In this document: piece by piece, positions 43,827-53,500 of the stretch
Numbering within the stretch: position 1 is the stretch's first letter
Layout: each line of letters begins with the position of its first letter
DNA from: Tersicoccus mangrovi
GTDB lineage: Bacteria > Actinomycetota > Actinomycetes > Actinomycetales > Micrococcaceae
NCBI RefSeq assembly: GCF_036881825.1
Contig: NZ_JBAJMW010000005.1
Coordinates: 1 to 64,000 of the forward strand
Direction of reading: 5' to 3'
DNA length: 64,000 nucleotides
Notes under the pieces: model-generated
Told to the model about the DNA's origin: nothing
Seen by the model: the letters and a program-made list of their open reading frames with translations, nothing else
The model's database searches: none
Made by a program: the position numbers and the translations under genes

Positions 43827-46323
43827 CCTTGATCCAATCCCCGCCGTTCAGGCGATAAAATATGGCGATACTATCTGGCACGGAATTCACCGAGGAATAC
43901 GTCGGTCTGATTCTCATATCCACTGAAGGACCGCCTTCGAGTTCGAGCAGTCTGCCCAAACCCTTCTCCAGATTACCGTAGCTGTGGCCGGCCCCGCGGT
44001 TGATCTCTCGAAGCATCGCCACGAGGTTGATGTCCTCGGTGCCGCCGCCGAACATCTTGGCAATCAGGTGTCCACCCTCGTAGCCGATGCCGCCTTCCTT
44101 GCCCACGCGCGCGGTGATGTGCTTCGACCGGTAGGCATCGCCGCGGAACAAGTCGTCGACGTGCGCGAGGACGGTTCTTGACGAACCGTCGGTCTGAAAG
44201 ACGTGGTTGTCGCCGACGACGTAGGTCGCGTCGGGCGCTGGATTCATCAGGTCCGGGTTGAGGTGTCCCTTGGTTCCGTACTCGGTCTCGACGTAGTGAA
44301 TGCGGCCTTCGGCGTTCGTGTAGTACGTCCCACGGCCCGGCACCTCGTACGCCGTCGAGGGCTGCAGAACTCTGTCGGTTCCAAAGGGCTGCGTGATCTT
44401 CGGAAGATCGGCGTTCGTGACGTGGATGGTGTGCTCCACCGCAGGCCGCGGGTGCCCTTCCGCACCAGCGGGAGTGAGATCTTCCGCGCCGCCTTGCGGC
44501 GTAGCGCCACCACCTCGCACGTCATCGATCTGGGCCGGACCGTGCGGGACGGCGCTGCCGGAGCGACCGTCGATCCCGAGATCCGCCTGCGCGCTGTGCG
44601 GGACCCCCGCGTCGTCCACGCGCGACACCGCGGCATCCGCCGGAGTTCCGTGACCCGTTTTGCTGTCGGGCACCTCCGGGTGCGTCGTCGTCGCGGCCGG
44701 CTTCGCCGAACCCGACTCCGGGGTCTCCGGGTGCGTCGTCGTCGCGGCGGGCTTGGCCGGACCCGACTCCGGGGTCCCGGGGTGGATGCCCTGCGTGACG
44801 GGCTTGCCCGTGGGCATGCCGTCCTCGGTGCGGACGCCGAACCGCGGCTCGCCCTCGGGCACCGCCCGGCCGCCTCCACCGGCACCGGTGCCCGGGTGGG
44901 AACCGGTCACACCGGTCGTCGCACGGGACGGCGCGTCCGCGTCCAGGTGCATCACCGACGCCCGGGCGCCACCGGTGTCGGCGACGTCGGCCAGGCCGCG
45001 CCCTGTCGAGCTCGCCAGCCCGGGACCACCGTGCGCACCGGCGGTCGCCAGACGCGGGCCGCCCAGGCCCATCGAGTCGCCCATCGCCGCGATCCGCGCA
45101 TTGACGTTCTCGATGCCGCCGGAGATCTTCACCGGCAGCTCGGCGATCTTCGTGCCCGCGACCTTGATGCCGTCCGCGGCGATCGTGATGCCCTTGATCT
45201 TGAGCAGGCTCACCAGGTCCACGCCCTTGATGGTCACGTTCGCCAACGCGGAGATCTTGGTCGCGTTCAGCACCGTCGCCATCTTCCCGCCCGCACTGGA
45301 GACCTCCGCGATCTTGCCCGCGATCGACCCGGTCTTCGCCACCGCACCGCCACCGGCGGTCAGCAGGATCGTCGCCAGGTCGAACGTCGTCTCCCCCGCC
45401 GCATACGCCGGGTCCCGCTTCCAGTCATCCCAGTGGATCGCGGCCTTGCCCACCGCCAGCAGCTCCTTGCCGGCCCTGTCCACCACATCCCCGTGCCCCG
45501 TGGCCCGCAACGCCACCTGCGCCAACGGCGTCGACACGATCGCCACGTTCAACGCGAGCTTGCCCATGCCCTTCCACGTCGCCTTGAACGTGTCCATGTC
45601 CGTCACGTTGACCATGTTCCACAGGCCCTTGAGCGTGCCGGTGACCCCGGACCACACACCCTTGCCGAACGAGCACACCCCGTCCCACGCGTCCTTGTAC
45701 CAGGGCTTGTCCCACTCCGTGGGCTTACCCCACGGGATGTTCCCCTCGTTCGACGCCGCGTCCAACTGCTCGTTCGTGTAGCCGTAGGCGATCTGGCCCG
45801 CCTTCGCCCCGTCCTGCGTCACCATCACGTACGTCGGGCCGCCATAGAGGGCGTTGATCGAGTTCGCGCACGTCATCTGCGCGGTCTGCAACTCCGCATA
45901 CAGCCCGTTCAGACCATGGATGATGTTCTGTTCCTTCTTGACCAGGCCCTCGTCGTCATCCCAGTCATCCCGCGACCGGCCCGCGATCTCACCCTCGAAC
46001 GACGCCGCGTCCGCCTTGATCCCCGCCAGCTTCGTCTTGATCGTGTCCACATCATCGGCGAACCCGTCCGTGGCCGTCTTCACCGTCCCGATATCGGTGA
46101 CCAGGTCCTCGGCCGCCGTCGTGATCGGCCCGAACGCGGAGAAGACGACCTCGTCGCCCGGCGCCGAATACACACCCTTGTGCTGCAGCTTCGCCCAGGA
46201 GGTGGACGTCGACGTCGCCTTCGACGAGAACGAGGCCGCCTTCGACTTCAACGTCGTCCCCGCCGTGCGGATCGTCTCCGGATCCGGCAGATTCTTCTCG
46301 AACGCCCCGATGTCGTAACTCAC
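43804..46323 (-). CDS. T7SS-secreted toxin with a DNA/RNA non-specific endonuclease domain
   Basis: The 839-residue protein starts with GTG at 46321-46323 after GGGGGAG. Residues 1-160 are the ESX/LXG-like helical part (YSAPGDE near 52-58) and 160-403 the conserved middle. The linker (about 420-630) has tandem THPETPES/AKPAATT repeats. A nuclease domain fills the last 200 residues: TDRVLQPSTAYEVPGRGTYY, GTKGHLNPDLM, YEGGHLIAKMFGGGTEDINL with the predicted catalytic His752, VAMLREINRG and SYGNLEKGL. This fits the DNA/RNA non-specific endonuclease family PF13930. It follows three small ESX-type genes in one operon, and its end overlaps its immunity gene. The toxin would degrade nucleic acid in target cells. 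Confidence 0.9.
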   Translation of the reverse strand: MSYDIGAFEKNLPDPETIRTAGTTLKSKAASFSSKATSTSTSWAKLQHKGVYSAPGDEVVFSAFGPITTAAEDLVTDIGTVKTATDGFADDVDTIKTKLAGIKADAASFEGEIAGRSRDDWDDDEGLVKKEQNIIHGLNGLYAELQTAQMTCANSINALYGGPTYVMVTQDGAKAGQIAYGYTNEQLDAASNEGNIPWGKPTEWDKPWYKDAWDGVCSFGKGVWSGVTGTLKGLWNMVNVTDMDTFKATWKGMGKLALNVAIVSTPLAQVALRATGHGDVVDRAGKELLAVGKAAIHWDDWKRDPAYAAGETTFDLATILLTAGGGAVAKTGSIAGKIAEVSSAGGKMATVLNATKISALANVTIKGVDLVSLLKIKGITIAADGIKVAGTKIAELPVKISGGIENVNARIAAMGDSMGLGGPRLATAGAHGGPGLASSTGRGLADVADTGGARASVMHLDADAPSRATTGVTGSHPGTGAGGGGRAVPEGEPRFGVRTEDGMPTGKPVTQGIHPGTPESGPAKPAATTTHPETPESGSAKPAATTTHPEVPDSKTGHGTPADAAVSRVDDAGVPHSAQADLGIDGRSGSAVPHGPAQIDDVRGGGATPQGGAEDLTPAGAEGHPRPAVEHTIHVTNADLPKITQPFGTDRVLQPSTAYEVPGRGTYYTNAEGRIHYVETEYGTKGHLNPDLMNPAPDATYVVGDNHVFQTDGSSRTVLAHVDDLFRGDAYRSKHITARVGKEGGIGYEGGHLIAKMFGGGTEDINLVAMLREINRGAGHSYGNLEKGLGRLLELEGGPSVDMRIRPTYSSVNSVPDSIAIFYRLNGGDWIKGGFQNFK
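45115..46323 (-). repeat. 1209-bp duplicated toxin 5' module, copy 2
   Basis: Same length and near-identical sequence as 38456-39664. Differences are scattered and mostly in third codon positions. It encodes the export and delivery half of the nuclease toxin. Confidence 0.85.
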
Positions 46324-46338
46324 GAGTACTCCCCCTCG

Positions 46339-46746
46339 TCACTGCGCGTCGGGTATCGGATGCCCCGGGCCGCGCGACGGACCGCCGCTGTTCGAGCCGC
46401 CCGTGGTGGCACCCGGCGCGTCGTCGGCCTTGGCCTGCTCGGCTCGCGCCGCGTTCTCGCGCGCCGTGGCGGACATCGTCGAATCCGCGTCCGTGAGGAT
46501 GGTGACCACTTTGTTCACCGCGCTCAGGGCGGTGCCGGTGCGTCCCACGACGTTGCTGATGTCCGGGCTGAAAGCCTTCTCCGAGGCGCCCTTCAAGGCG
46601 GTGCCGATCGGTTCGGCCTTGGTGGCCGTCGCCAGCTCGCTGACGGCGGTGCCGAAGTCGGAGACGAGTGTCGTGTAGGTCTTGTACACGCCGTTGACCT
46701 CGTTGAGCACGCCGACCACGGCGCTCGTGGACACGTCGAAGGACAT
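46339..46746 (-). CDS. Small helical ESX-type (DUF6507-like) protein
   Basis: The 135-residue protein starts MSFDVSTSAVVGVLNEVNGV. Residues 1-95 are two or three amphipathic helices with an AEPIGTALKG turn; residues 100-135 are a Gly/Ser/Pro-rich tail. It resembles DUF6507/WXG-type partners that sit before LXG-like toxins and assist their export. It ends 15 bases before the nuclease toxin start, so it is probably the toxin's chaperone or co-secreted partner. Family assignment is tentative. Confidence 0.7.
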   Translation of the reverse strand: MSFDVSTSAVVGVLNEVNGVYKTYTTLVSDFGTAVSELATATKAEPIGTALKGASEKAFSPDISNVVGRTGTALSAVNKVVTILTDADSTMSATARENAARAEQAKADDAPGATTGGSNSGGPSRGPGHPIPDAQ

Positions 46747-46879
46747 GGTTCACTCCTGCAGTTCTGGGCTGACCGTTCTGGGATGGCGGATCCGGGCTGG
46801 TGGATCCTCTCGACGCGTGGGGTCGGCGTCCGCCTACCTGATGGGCTCGCACGACCGCGACGCGACGGCGCGACCGGAC

Positions 46880-46909
46880 CTGCCGAGGCGCCGTGTGGCG
46901 CCCCGGCAG
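46880..46909 (-). terminator. Hairpin between the ESAT-6-like gene and the toxin genes
   Basis: CTGCCGAGGCGCC pairs with GGCGCCCCGGCAG (12 of 13) around a 4-base loop. It starts 11 bases after the stop of the 100-aa gene, and no U-run follows. It may partly terminate or protect the upstream mRNA, giving more of the small proteins than of the toxin. Confidence 0.6.
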
Positions 46910-46920
46910 ACACGGTGGAA

Positions 46921-47223
46921 TCAGCCGATGTTGCTGACCGCGGTGCGGGCCCGGTGTCCGGCCCCGGAGGCGGTGTCGTCGTTGAGGCCCAGGGTCTGCT
47001 TGACCAGGTGAATGATGTTCTTGACCTCACCGGCGGCGTTCTTCCACCGCTGCTCGACGGCGTGGTACTCGTCCGAGACGCCGTCGGCCTGGAAGTCGGC
47101 CATCGCGGCGGCGACGTCCTTCTCGCGGGCGGCGATGAGGGTCTCGAGCCGGCCGATGGTGGCCTGGATGTCGCTCTGGACCGAGCTGGAGACGCCGGTG
47201 TCGTACGAGATGCGATCGTTCAT
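46921..47223 (-). CDS. ESAT-6-like (WXG100 superfamily) secreted protein
   Basis: The 100-residue protein reads MNDRISYDTGVSSSVQSDIQ, TLIAAREKDVAAAMADFQ, then DGVSDEYHAVEQRWKNAAGE and VKNIIHLVKQTL. This is the helix-turn-helix of the pore-forming ESAT-6 group, with RWKNA in the place of WXG. The ATG at 47221-47223 is clear. It is probably secreted as a dimer by the EccC/EccD machine encoded divergently from it. Confidence 0.85.
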   Translation of the reverse strand: MNDRISYDTGVSSSVQSDIQATIGRLETLIAAREKDVAAAMADFQADGVSDEYHAVEQRWKNAAGEVKNIIHLVKQTLGLNDDTASGAGHRARTAVSNIG

Positions 47224-47284
47224 GGTGATTTCCCCTCTGGAGCCGGACGGTGATCCGGCGGACGACGATGGTGGGTGCGGCCGG

Positions 47285-47623
47285 TCAGGCGCGACGCGAA
47301 CGGAAGTCGGCCGAGCTGAAGTCGGCGGAGCCCTGCGACTGGGTGGCGTTGTCCGCGGCCTCCTGGTCACCGGTCTGGAACGCGGTGTCCATGCCGCCCT
47401 GGCCCTCGAGGATCGCGCCGAGGGAGTTGTTCAGCTCGTTGGCGATCTCGTCGGTGCGGTGCTTGAAGTCGTCGAAGCGCGCGCGGCCGGATCCGTTGAA
47501 CTTCCCCTCCAGCGGCGTTACGTCGGCGACCAGCTTGCGCACGAGCGACCCGAGGTCCTCGCTGTTGGTGCTGGTCTGGTTGGTCAGCGTGCTCAGGGTC
47601 TGGGCCCCCATGTCGAACTTCAC
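47285..47623 (-). CDS. ESX-type small helical protein
   Basis: The GTG at 47621-47623 with GAGAGGGG 6 bases upstream gives 112 residues. It is a helical hairpin: TLTNQTSTNSEDLGSLVRKL, then FNGSGRARFDDFKHRTDEIA with the GSGRARF turn in the WXG position, then NELNNSLGAILEGQGG and a Ser-rich tail. It is the first gene of the minus-strand ESX/toxin operon and the likely partner of the 100-residue ESAT-6-like protein. Confidence 0.8.
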   Translation of the reverse strand: MKFDMGAQTLSTLTNQTSTNSEDLGSLVRKLVADVTPLEGKFNGSGRARFDDFKHRTDEIANELNNSLGAILEGQGGMDTAFQTGDQEAADNATQSQGSADFSSADFRSRRA

Positions 47624-47823
47624 GTCGATCCCCTCTCCGTTGTTCCGGGCCCGCGGACCCGGCGTCGTGCAGCTTCCATCTCCATGGAACCGGAAAGGAC
47701 GCACCCGTACAAGCGCCGACGATGGGAAGAACTACCCATGTCCGCGGCGCGGTTCCGCCCCGTCGCGGCGGTGTGGGATGGAAGGATGGTGCCGACCGAG
47801 CACCGCATGGGGGAAGGAGATCG
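47624..47823. promoter_or_regulatory. Divergent promoter region of the T7SS locus
   Basis: These 200 bases separate the minus-strand ESX/toxin operon from the plus-strand secretion operon, so both promoters must lie here. Two short inverted repeats are visible, TTCCATCTCCATGGAA and ATGGG-8 bases-CCCAT, which are possible operator sites. AAGGAG precedes the GTG at 47824. No convincing -35/-10 pair could be fixed. Confidence 0.5.
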
Positions 47824-48183
47824 GTGGCCGCCGACTATGACAGCCAGCTCATCGAGTCCGTCGCCGTCCGACGAAACCGGCTGCTGACGGCGCTGCTGTA
47901 CGGGAGCAACCCGTTGCAGCGCCGCTGGGCGGACGGTGTGCGGACGTTCTTCTACAGCGTCGCCGTGGCCGCCCTGGTCGCGGCCGTGTGCGTCGGCTAC
48001 TCCTTCGTCTCGAACCTCCTGGCCCAGCAGAACGCGAAGCAGCAGCAGCAGGAACAGGACCAGCAGCGCCAGCAGCAGCTGAACCAGCAGCGGCAGGGCG
48101 CACCCGCGCCGGGCCGGCCCGGCGGCGTCGTCGTGCTGCCGATCGCGCTGACGCTGCCCCCCACGACGGCGGAGGTCGCCTGA
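47824..48183 (+). CDS. Single-pass membrane protein of the T7SS operon
   Basis: The GTG at 47824 (AAGGAG upstream) gives 119 residues. The N-terminus is cytoplasmic (LLTALLYGSNPLQRRWADGV), there is one TM at about 42-65, and a Gln-rich coiled stretch and a Pro/Gly-rich external tail follow. It is the first gene of the secretion operon, two bases before eccD. Its position and topology would suit a small membrane component playing part of the role of EccB or EccE, but there is no sequence match to support that. Confidence 0.75.
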   Translation: MAADYDSQLIESVAVRRNRLLTALLYGSNPLQRRWADGVRTFFYSVAVAALVAAVCVGYSFVSNLLAQQNAKQQQQEQDQQRQQQLNQQRQGAPAPGRPGGVVVLPIALTLPPTTAEVA

Positions 48184-48185
48184 TC

Positions 48186-49508
48186 ATGCCCACGGATCTC
48201 ACGCGCGTCACCGTGCTCGGCAGCCACCGGCACGCGGACCTGCTGCTGCCCTCCGACCACCCCGTCGGCGCCCTCATCCCCCGGGTGCTGGACCTGCTCG
48301 AGGAGCCGGCCCGCGGACGCGCCGCCGAGAAACTGCTCGTCACCGGTACCGGTGCCACACTGTCCGCGGACGGGACGCTGGACGAGGCGCGCGTGCTCGA
48401 CGGCGCCGTCCTCACCCTCGTCGACCGGGCGGACGCCCCGCCGCCGCCGGTCATCTACGACGTCACGGACGCCGTCGTCGAACGGACCGACGCGATGGGC
48501 GGCGTGTGGACGCCCGCCTGGCGCTCCGCCGTCGCCGCCGTCGCCGGCGCGCTGCTGCTCACCGGCGTGTTCTGGGTCCTCTCGCCGCTGCTGTCCCCGC
48601 ACGGCCTGCTGCCGCTGATCGGCGCCGCCGCCGCCCTCGCCGTCGGCACGGCCGCCCTGCCGCGGTCCGCCACGCGGGTGGCCGGCGCCATGCTGCTCGG
48701 CACCGGCGTCGCGTCCGGGGTGCTCGGCATCCTGCTGCTGCCGGCCACCCCACCGCTGCACGCCGTCGGCCTGGCCGGCCTCGCCCTCGTCGTCCTGCTC
48801 CTGCTGACGCTGGTCTCCTCGACTCGCGCCGTGTTCCTCGGCGGCGCGATCACCCTCGCGGTGCTCGCCGCCCTGTGGGTGCTGATCTGGGTGTGGACGG
48901 CGACGCCCGCCCGCGCCGGCGCGGTGATGGGGATCGTGACGCTGATGGGGCTCGGCCTCGTGCCGAGGATCGCGCTCTCGGGTTCTGGCCTGGCCGCCCT
49001 CGACGACCGGCGGGCGGCCGGCGGCACCCTGCGCCGCACCGACGCGCTGGCGGCGATCGCCTCGGCGCACCGTTCCCTGACGATGGGCACCGTCATCTGC
49101 GCCGTCTCTCTCGGCGCGGCTCTGTGGCTGCTCGGCGGGGACCGCCGCGAGCCGGTGTGGAGCCTCCTGCTGTTGGCGGTGCTCACCGCCGCGACGGCGC
49201 TGCGGGCCCGGGCGTTCCCGCTCGCCGCCCAGCGTGCGGCGCTCTACGCGGCGGCCCTGACCGGGGTCGCGGCGCTCGTGCTCGATCTGATCGGCCGCGG
49301 CCCGGCGACGCGCTGGCTGGCGGTCGCGGCCCTGGTCGTCGTCGTCGCCGGCATCCTGATCGGCCTGCTCGTGCGGGCACCGGCACACGTGCTCGCCCAG
49401 TTGCGGCAGAACGGGAACCGCGCCGAGACGCTGCTGATCATCGCCTCGGTGCCACTGGCGGTCGGGATGTTCGGCGTCTTCGCGCAGCTGCTGACGAGCT
49501 TCGGATAG
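48186..49508 (+). CDS. eccD: Type VII secretion membrane protein EccD
   Basis: The 440-residue protein has an N-terminal ubiquitin-like (YukD) domain of about 85 residues (LTRVTVLGSHRHADLLLPSD to GAVLTLVDRAD) and then ten or eleven TM helices from about 105 to the end. This is the EccD layout; EccD forms the membrane vestibule of the ESX translocon. There is a cytoplasmic loop with ALDDRRAAGGTLRRTDALAA in the middle. It is followed 12 bases later by the MinD-like ATPase gene. Confidence 0.88.
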   Translation: MPTDLTRVTVLGSHRHADLLLPSDHPVGALIPRVLDLLEEPARGRAAEKLLVTGTGATLSADGTLDEARVLDGAVLTLVDRADAPPPPVIYDVTDAVVERTDAMGGVWTPAWRSAVAAVAGALLLTGVFWVLSPLLSPHGLLPLIGAAAALAVGTAALPRSATRVAGAMLLGTGVASGVLGILLLPATPPLHAVGLAGLALVVLLLLTLVSSTRAVFLGGAITLAVLAALWVLIWVWTATPARAGAVMGIVTLMGLGLVPRIALSGSGLAALDDRRAAGGTLRRTDALAAIASAHRSLTMGTVICAVSLGAALWLLGGDRREPVWSLLLLAVLTAATALRARAFPLAAQRAALYAAALTGVAALVLDLIGRGPATRWLAVAALVVVVAGILIGLLVRAPAHVLAQLRQNGNRAETLLIIASVPLAVGMFGVFAQLLTSFG

Positions 49509-49520
49509 AGGGGGACGACG

Positions 49521-50513
49521 ATGAGCACGTACACCACGGACGGCCGGTCCGACATCCGCGACGACTTCGAGTCGGTCCGCGACCAGCAGCGGCGGCGCCT
49601 GCGCGGCACGACCGGCGAGAGCTGGGCGGCCCGCGCCGTCCGGCAGGTCACCGGCATCGTCACCGCCGACCCCTACCCGCAACAGCTCACCGAGGCGGCC
49701 GCCGGCGTCCAGGGCGCCGTCACCACCGGCCGGCGCGTGGCCGTGGTCGGCACCCGCGGCGGCGCCGGGCGCACGACGACCGCCGCCCTGCTCGCCCGCG
49801 TGATCGGCTCGCTGCGCACCGACCCGGTGACCGTCATCGACGCCGCCGGGGCGCGCGGCACCCTCGCGCTGCGACTCGCGCCGGAGCAGGAGTTGCCCAC
49901 CGGCGGCGAGGTCCTCGACGCGGCCGGCCGGGCGCCGGCCGCCCTCGCCGACCTGACGGGCGCGCTCGCCCCCGCCGGCCGCAACCTGTGGGCTGCGAGG
50001 TCCCGCCCGGGCCAGGACCTCGACGAGCTCGTCGTCGCCGTCTCCCGGTTCTGCGCCGTCACGCTCGTCGACGCGCCCACGCCGGACGCCGCGGGGACCG
50101 GTCAGCCGCTCGCCCCCTTCGCGGGCGCCCACGCCCTGCTGCATGTGGCCCCCTGTACGGTGGCCGGGCTCGACGACGCCCGCTGGCTCGCCGGGTCCGG
50201 GACGACGACGCCGCTCCTCACCGCGCTCGTCGACGTCCAGCCCGGTGCCGGTCTCGACGTCGTCGCCGAGGCACGGCAGCTGGACCACGACGGCGTCCCC
50301 GCTCTTCCCCTGCGGTTCGACCGGCACCTGGCCACCGGTGTCGAGTTCGACCTGTCCCTGCTGGCACGCACCACGCGGCTGCAGGCCACGGCACTGGCAT
50401 CCGCCCTCGTCCGCACCGCGATCGGCGGTGTCCCCGTCACCACCCCCGCCCTCGGTGCGCCCGACGCGGCGCCGGCGGCTCCCGGCGCCCGTCCCGGGAG
50501 TGACGGCCGATGA
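49521..50513 (+). CDS. MinD/ParA-like ATPase of the T7SS operon (EspI-like)
   Basis: The 330-residue protein has the deviant P-loop VVGTRGGAGRTTTAALLA at about 75-91, in which Arg84 replaces the lysine that contacts the phosphates, then a VTVIDAAGARGTLALRL switch-like region and VTLVDAPTPD. The N-terminal 60 residues are charged and probably disordered. MinD-like proteins of this kind accompany ESX systems and may regulate assembly. Its stop overlaps the eccC start (ATGA). Loss of the Walker lysine raises doubt about ATP hydrolysis. Confidence 0.8.
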   Translation: MSTYTTDGRSDIRDDFESVRDQQRRRLRGTTGESWAARAVRQVTGIVTADPYPQQLTEAAAGVQGAVTTGRRVAVVGTRGGAGRTTTAALLARVIGSLRTDPVTVIDAAGARGTLALRLAPEQELPTGGEVLDAAGRAPAALADLTGALAPAGRNLWAARSRPGQDLDELVVAVSRFCAVTLVDAPTPDAAGTGQPLAPFAGAHALLHVAPCTVAGLDDARWLAGSGTTTPLLTALVDVQPGAGLDVVAEARQLDHDGVPALPLRFDRHLATGVEFDLSLLARTTRLQATALASALVRTAIGGVPVTTPALGAPDAAPAAPGARPGSDGR

Positions 50514-53500
50514 GCGTCCGCCTCGTCCACCGCCCCGGCCGCACCACCCCGGCGTCCCGGACACCGGAGCCCTTCGTCCTGAACGCCCCACCGCCCGTCG
50601 AGGCCGGCCGGGGCGGGATGAACATGATGTCGCTCATCCCCCTGCTCGGGGCCGGCGCCTCGATGACGGTGATGATGCTGTTCCGCGGGTCGAGCCTGGC
50701 CGCCGTCGGCGCCCTGATGATGATCGTCACCGTGCTCGCGTCGATCGTCATGCTGATCAGCCAGCGCGGGAAGGCCGGACGCCACCGCCGCGAGCAGCGC
50801 GAGAACTACCTCGACTACCTCGAGCGGTCCCGCGCCGAGCTGCGCGCCGGGGAGCAGCAAGCCGTGCGCACCGCCCAGGACGGCAACCCGGCGCCCACCG
50901 CCCTGTTCGACATCGTCCGCAACCCGGCACGCCTGTGGGAGCGCCGGCGCGCCAACGAGGACTTCCTCCATGTGCGGCTCGGCACCGGCACCCGGCCGCT
51001 GCGGCCCATCACCGTCACCGAGTCGGCGGGCGCCCTGCAGCAGACCGACCCGTTCATGGACTCCGAGCTGCGGCTCCTCCAGCGCCGCTACGAGGCCTCC
51101 CCCGGGCTGCCCCTGACCGTGCCGCTGGACTCCGCGGGCAACGTCAGCATCGTCGGGGACCGCGCGTTCACCCTCGAGGTGGCGCGCATCCTCGTCCTTC
51201 AGGCCGCCGCGTTCCACTCCCCGGAAGACCTGCACCTGGCCGTCGCGGTGCCCGAGGACCGGCGCGACGACGTCGCCTGGCTTGCCTGGCTGCCGCACCT
51301 GGCCGACCAGCGGCACGCCCATGCGACCGGCCCCGTCCGGCGCCTCGCCCGTGACGCCGCCGAGCTGACGGACGTGCTCGCCGACGACCTGAACGCCCGG
51401 TCGACCATGGCCGCGGAGGCCCGCAAGAACTTCCTGCGCGCCGGCATCGGGACGGCCCTGCCGCGGCTGCTCGTCGTCTCCGACGCGTACGGCGACCTGC
51501 CCGGGGAGCTGCAGCTGACCGACAAGCGCGCCACGCCCGGCTCCCTGGGCATCACCACGCTGCATCTCGTGCGCGAGCGGAACCAGGAGCCCTCCGAGGT
51601 GGGCCTGCGCATCACCCAGACCGCCGACGGCTACCGGCTCGAGAACCACCTCGCGGACCCGCTCTCCCCCGCCGTCCAGGAGGGCGAGCTCACCGCGCTG
51701 CCCGTCGCGACCGCCGAGGCCCTGTCCCGCGAGCTCGCGTCGCTGCGCCTGTCCGCCGACTCCCTCGAGCACGAGACGTCCTCCGGCACGGACGACTTCC
51801 TGACCATGCTCGGGCTGAGCGTCGACGCGACCGCGGACGACGTGCGCCGGCTGTGGGCCCCCCGCGCCGAGGTCGACTTCCTGCGCGTGCCGCTCGGGCC
51901 CGACGACCGGGGCCGGCCCGTGCTGCTGGACCTGAAGGAGTCCGCCCAGTTCGGCATGGGCCCGCACGGCCTGTGCGTGGGCGCGACGGGCTCGGGCAAG
52001 AGCGAGATGCTGCGCAGCCTCGTGCTCGGCCTGCTCGCCACCCACGCCCCCGACGTGCTGTCCATGGTGCTCGTGGACTACAAGGGCGGGGCGACGTTCG
52101 CCCCGTTCGAGGGCGCCCCGCACGTCGCCGGCGTCATCACCAACCTGTCCGACGACGTCGCGATGATCGAGCGCGTCTACGCGAGCCTGGCCGGCGAGAT
52201 CCAGCGCCGCCAGGAGGTGCTCAAGGCCGCCGGCAACATCGCGAACATCACCGACTACCAGCTGCTGCGGCGCGAGCGACTGGACCGCGGCGAGCACCTG
52301 CCGCCGCTGCCGCACCTCGTCGTCATCATCGACGAGTTCGGCGAGCTGCTGACCGCCCGGCCGGACTTCATCGAGCTGTTCCTCTCGATCGGCCGGATCG
52401 GCCGCTCGATCGGCGTGCACCTGCTGCTCTCCAGCCAGCGGATCGAGGGCGGCAAGCTGCGCGGACTCGACACCTACCTCTCCTACCGGATCGGGCTGCG
52501 CACCCTGTCCGAGGCCGAGAGCCGCACCGTGCTGGAGACGCCGGACGCGTTCCACCTGCCGCCCGTGCCCGGCTTCGGCTACCTCAAGGTGGACACGACC
52601 ACGTACACCCGGTTCAAGGCCGGTTACGTCTCCGGCCCCGCCGAGGACGTCGCCCGGGCCGAGGAGGCCGAACCCGTCGAGGTCGAGCCCGAGGTGGCGC
52701 TCGTCCCCCGGTACGCCGCCACGCTCGACGGCGGGACGCCCGCGTCGGCCGCCGTCGGCTCGGCCGCGTCCGCGCCCGTCTCCGAGCAGACGTTCGCCGG
52801 CACCGGCGCGTTCGGCGGATCCCGGTCCCGGGCCCGGGCGTCCGCCCCCGAGGCCGACGTCCCCGCGGTTCCGGCCGCCGCCGCTGCCGCCCCCGGTTCC
52901 GGGCCGTCCCGGCGCACCACCGGGCCCACCGTCCTGTCCACGCTCATGGGCGTGCTGTCCCGGTTCCCCCGGGCCGTCGACCCCATCTGGCTGCCGCCGC
53001 TGCCCGTCGCGATGGCCCTGGACAGCGCGGCCGGGGCGCCGCAGAGCACCAGCGCCGGCCTGCGCATCCCGGGCGGGAACCTGCAGGTGCCGATCGGCCT
53101 GCTCGACGACCCGGCCCGGCAGTGGCAGGGCCTGTGGCAGCTCGACCTGACCGCCGCGGGCGGCAACGTGCACATCGTCGGCGGCCCGTCCTCGGGCAAG
53201 TCGACCCTGCTGCGCACCGTCGCCGCGTCCCTTGCGCTGACCCACAGCCCGGCTGAGGTCGGCATCTACGCCGTCGACCTGCTCGGCAGCGGGCTGCTCG
53301 CGCTGCAGGACCTGCCCCATGTGGGCGGCGTCGCGGTGCGCACCAACCGCGAGGTGGTCCGCCGCACCGTCGACGAGCTGATGGGCATGCTCGCCGTCCG
53401 CGAGCGCGTGTTCGAGGAGCGCGGCATCGACTCCCTCGCCACGCTGCGCCGGCTCGCCGGCCGCGGTGATCTGCCCGGCATCGCCAGCGCCGACGTCGTC

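Noticed and set aside
44660..44790. Repeated blocks of about 51 bases in the nuclease toxin gene, considered as a CRISPR-like array
   Set aside because: They are in-frame THPETPES/AKPAATT coding repeats of the toxin linker with no spacers.
49521..50513. Possibility that the MinD-like gene is a chromosome-partition ParA
   Set aside because: It lies between eccD and eccC with a four-base overlap, has no ParB neighbour and lacks the ParA lysines.
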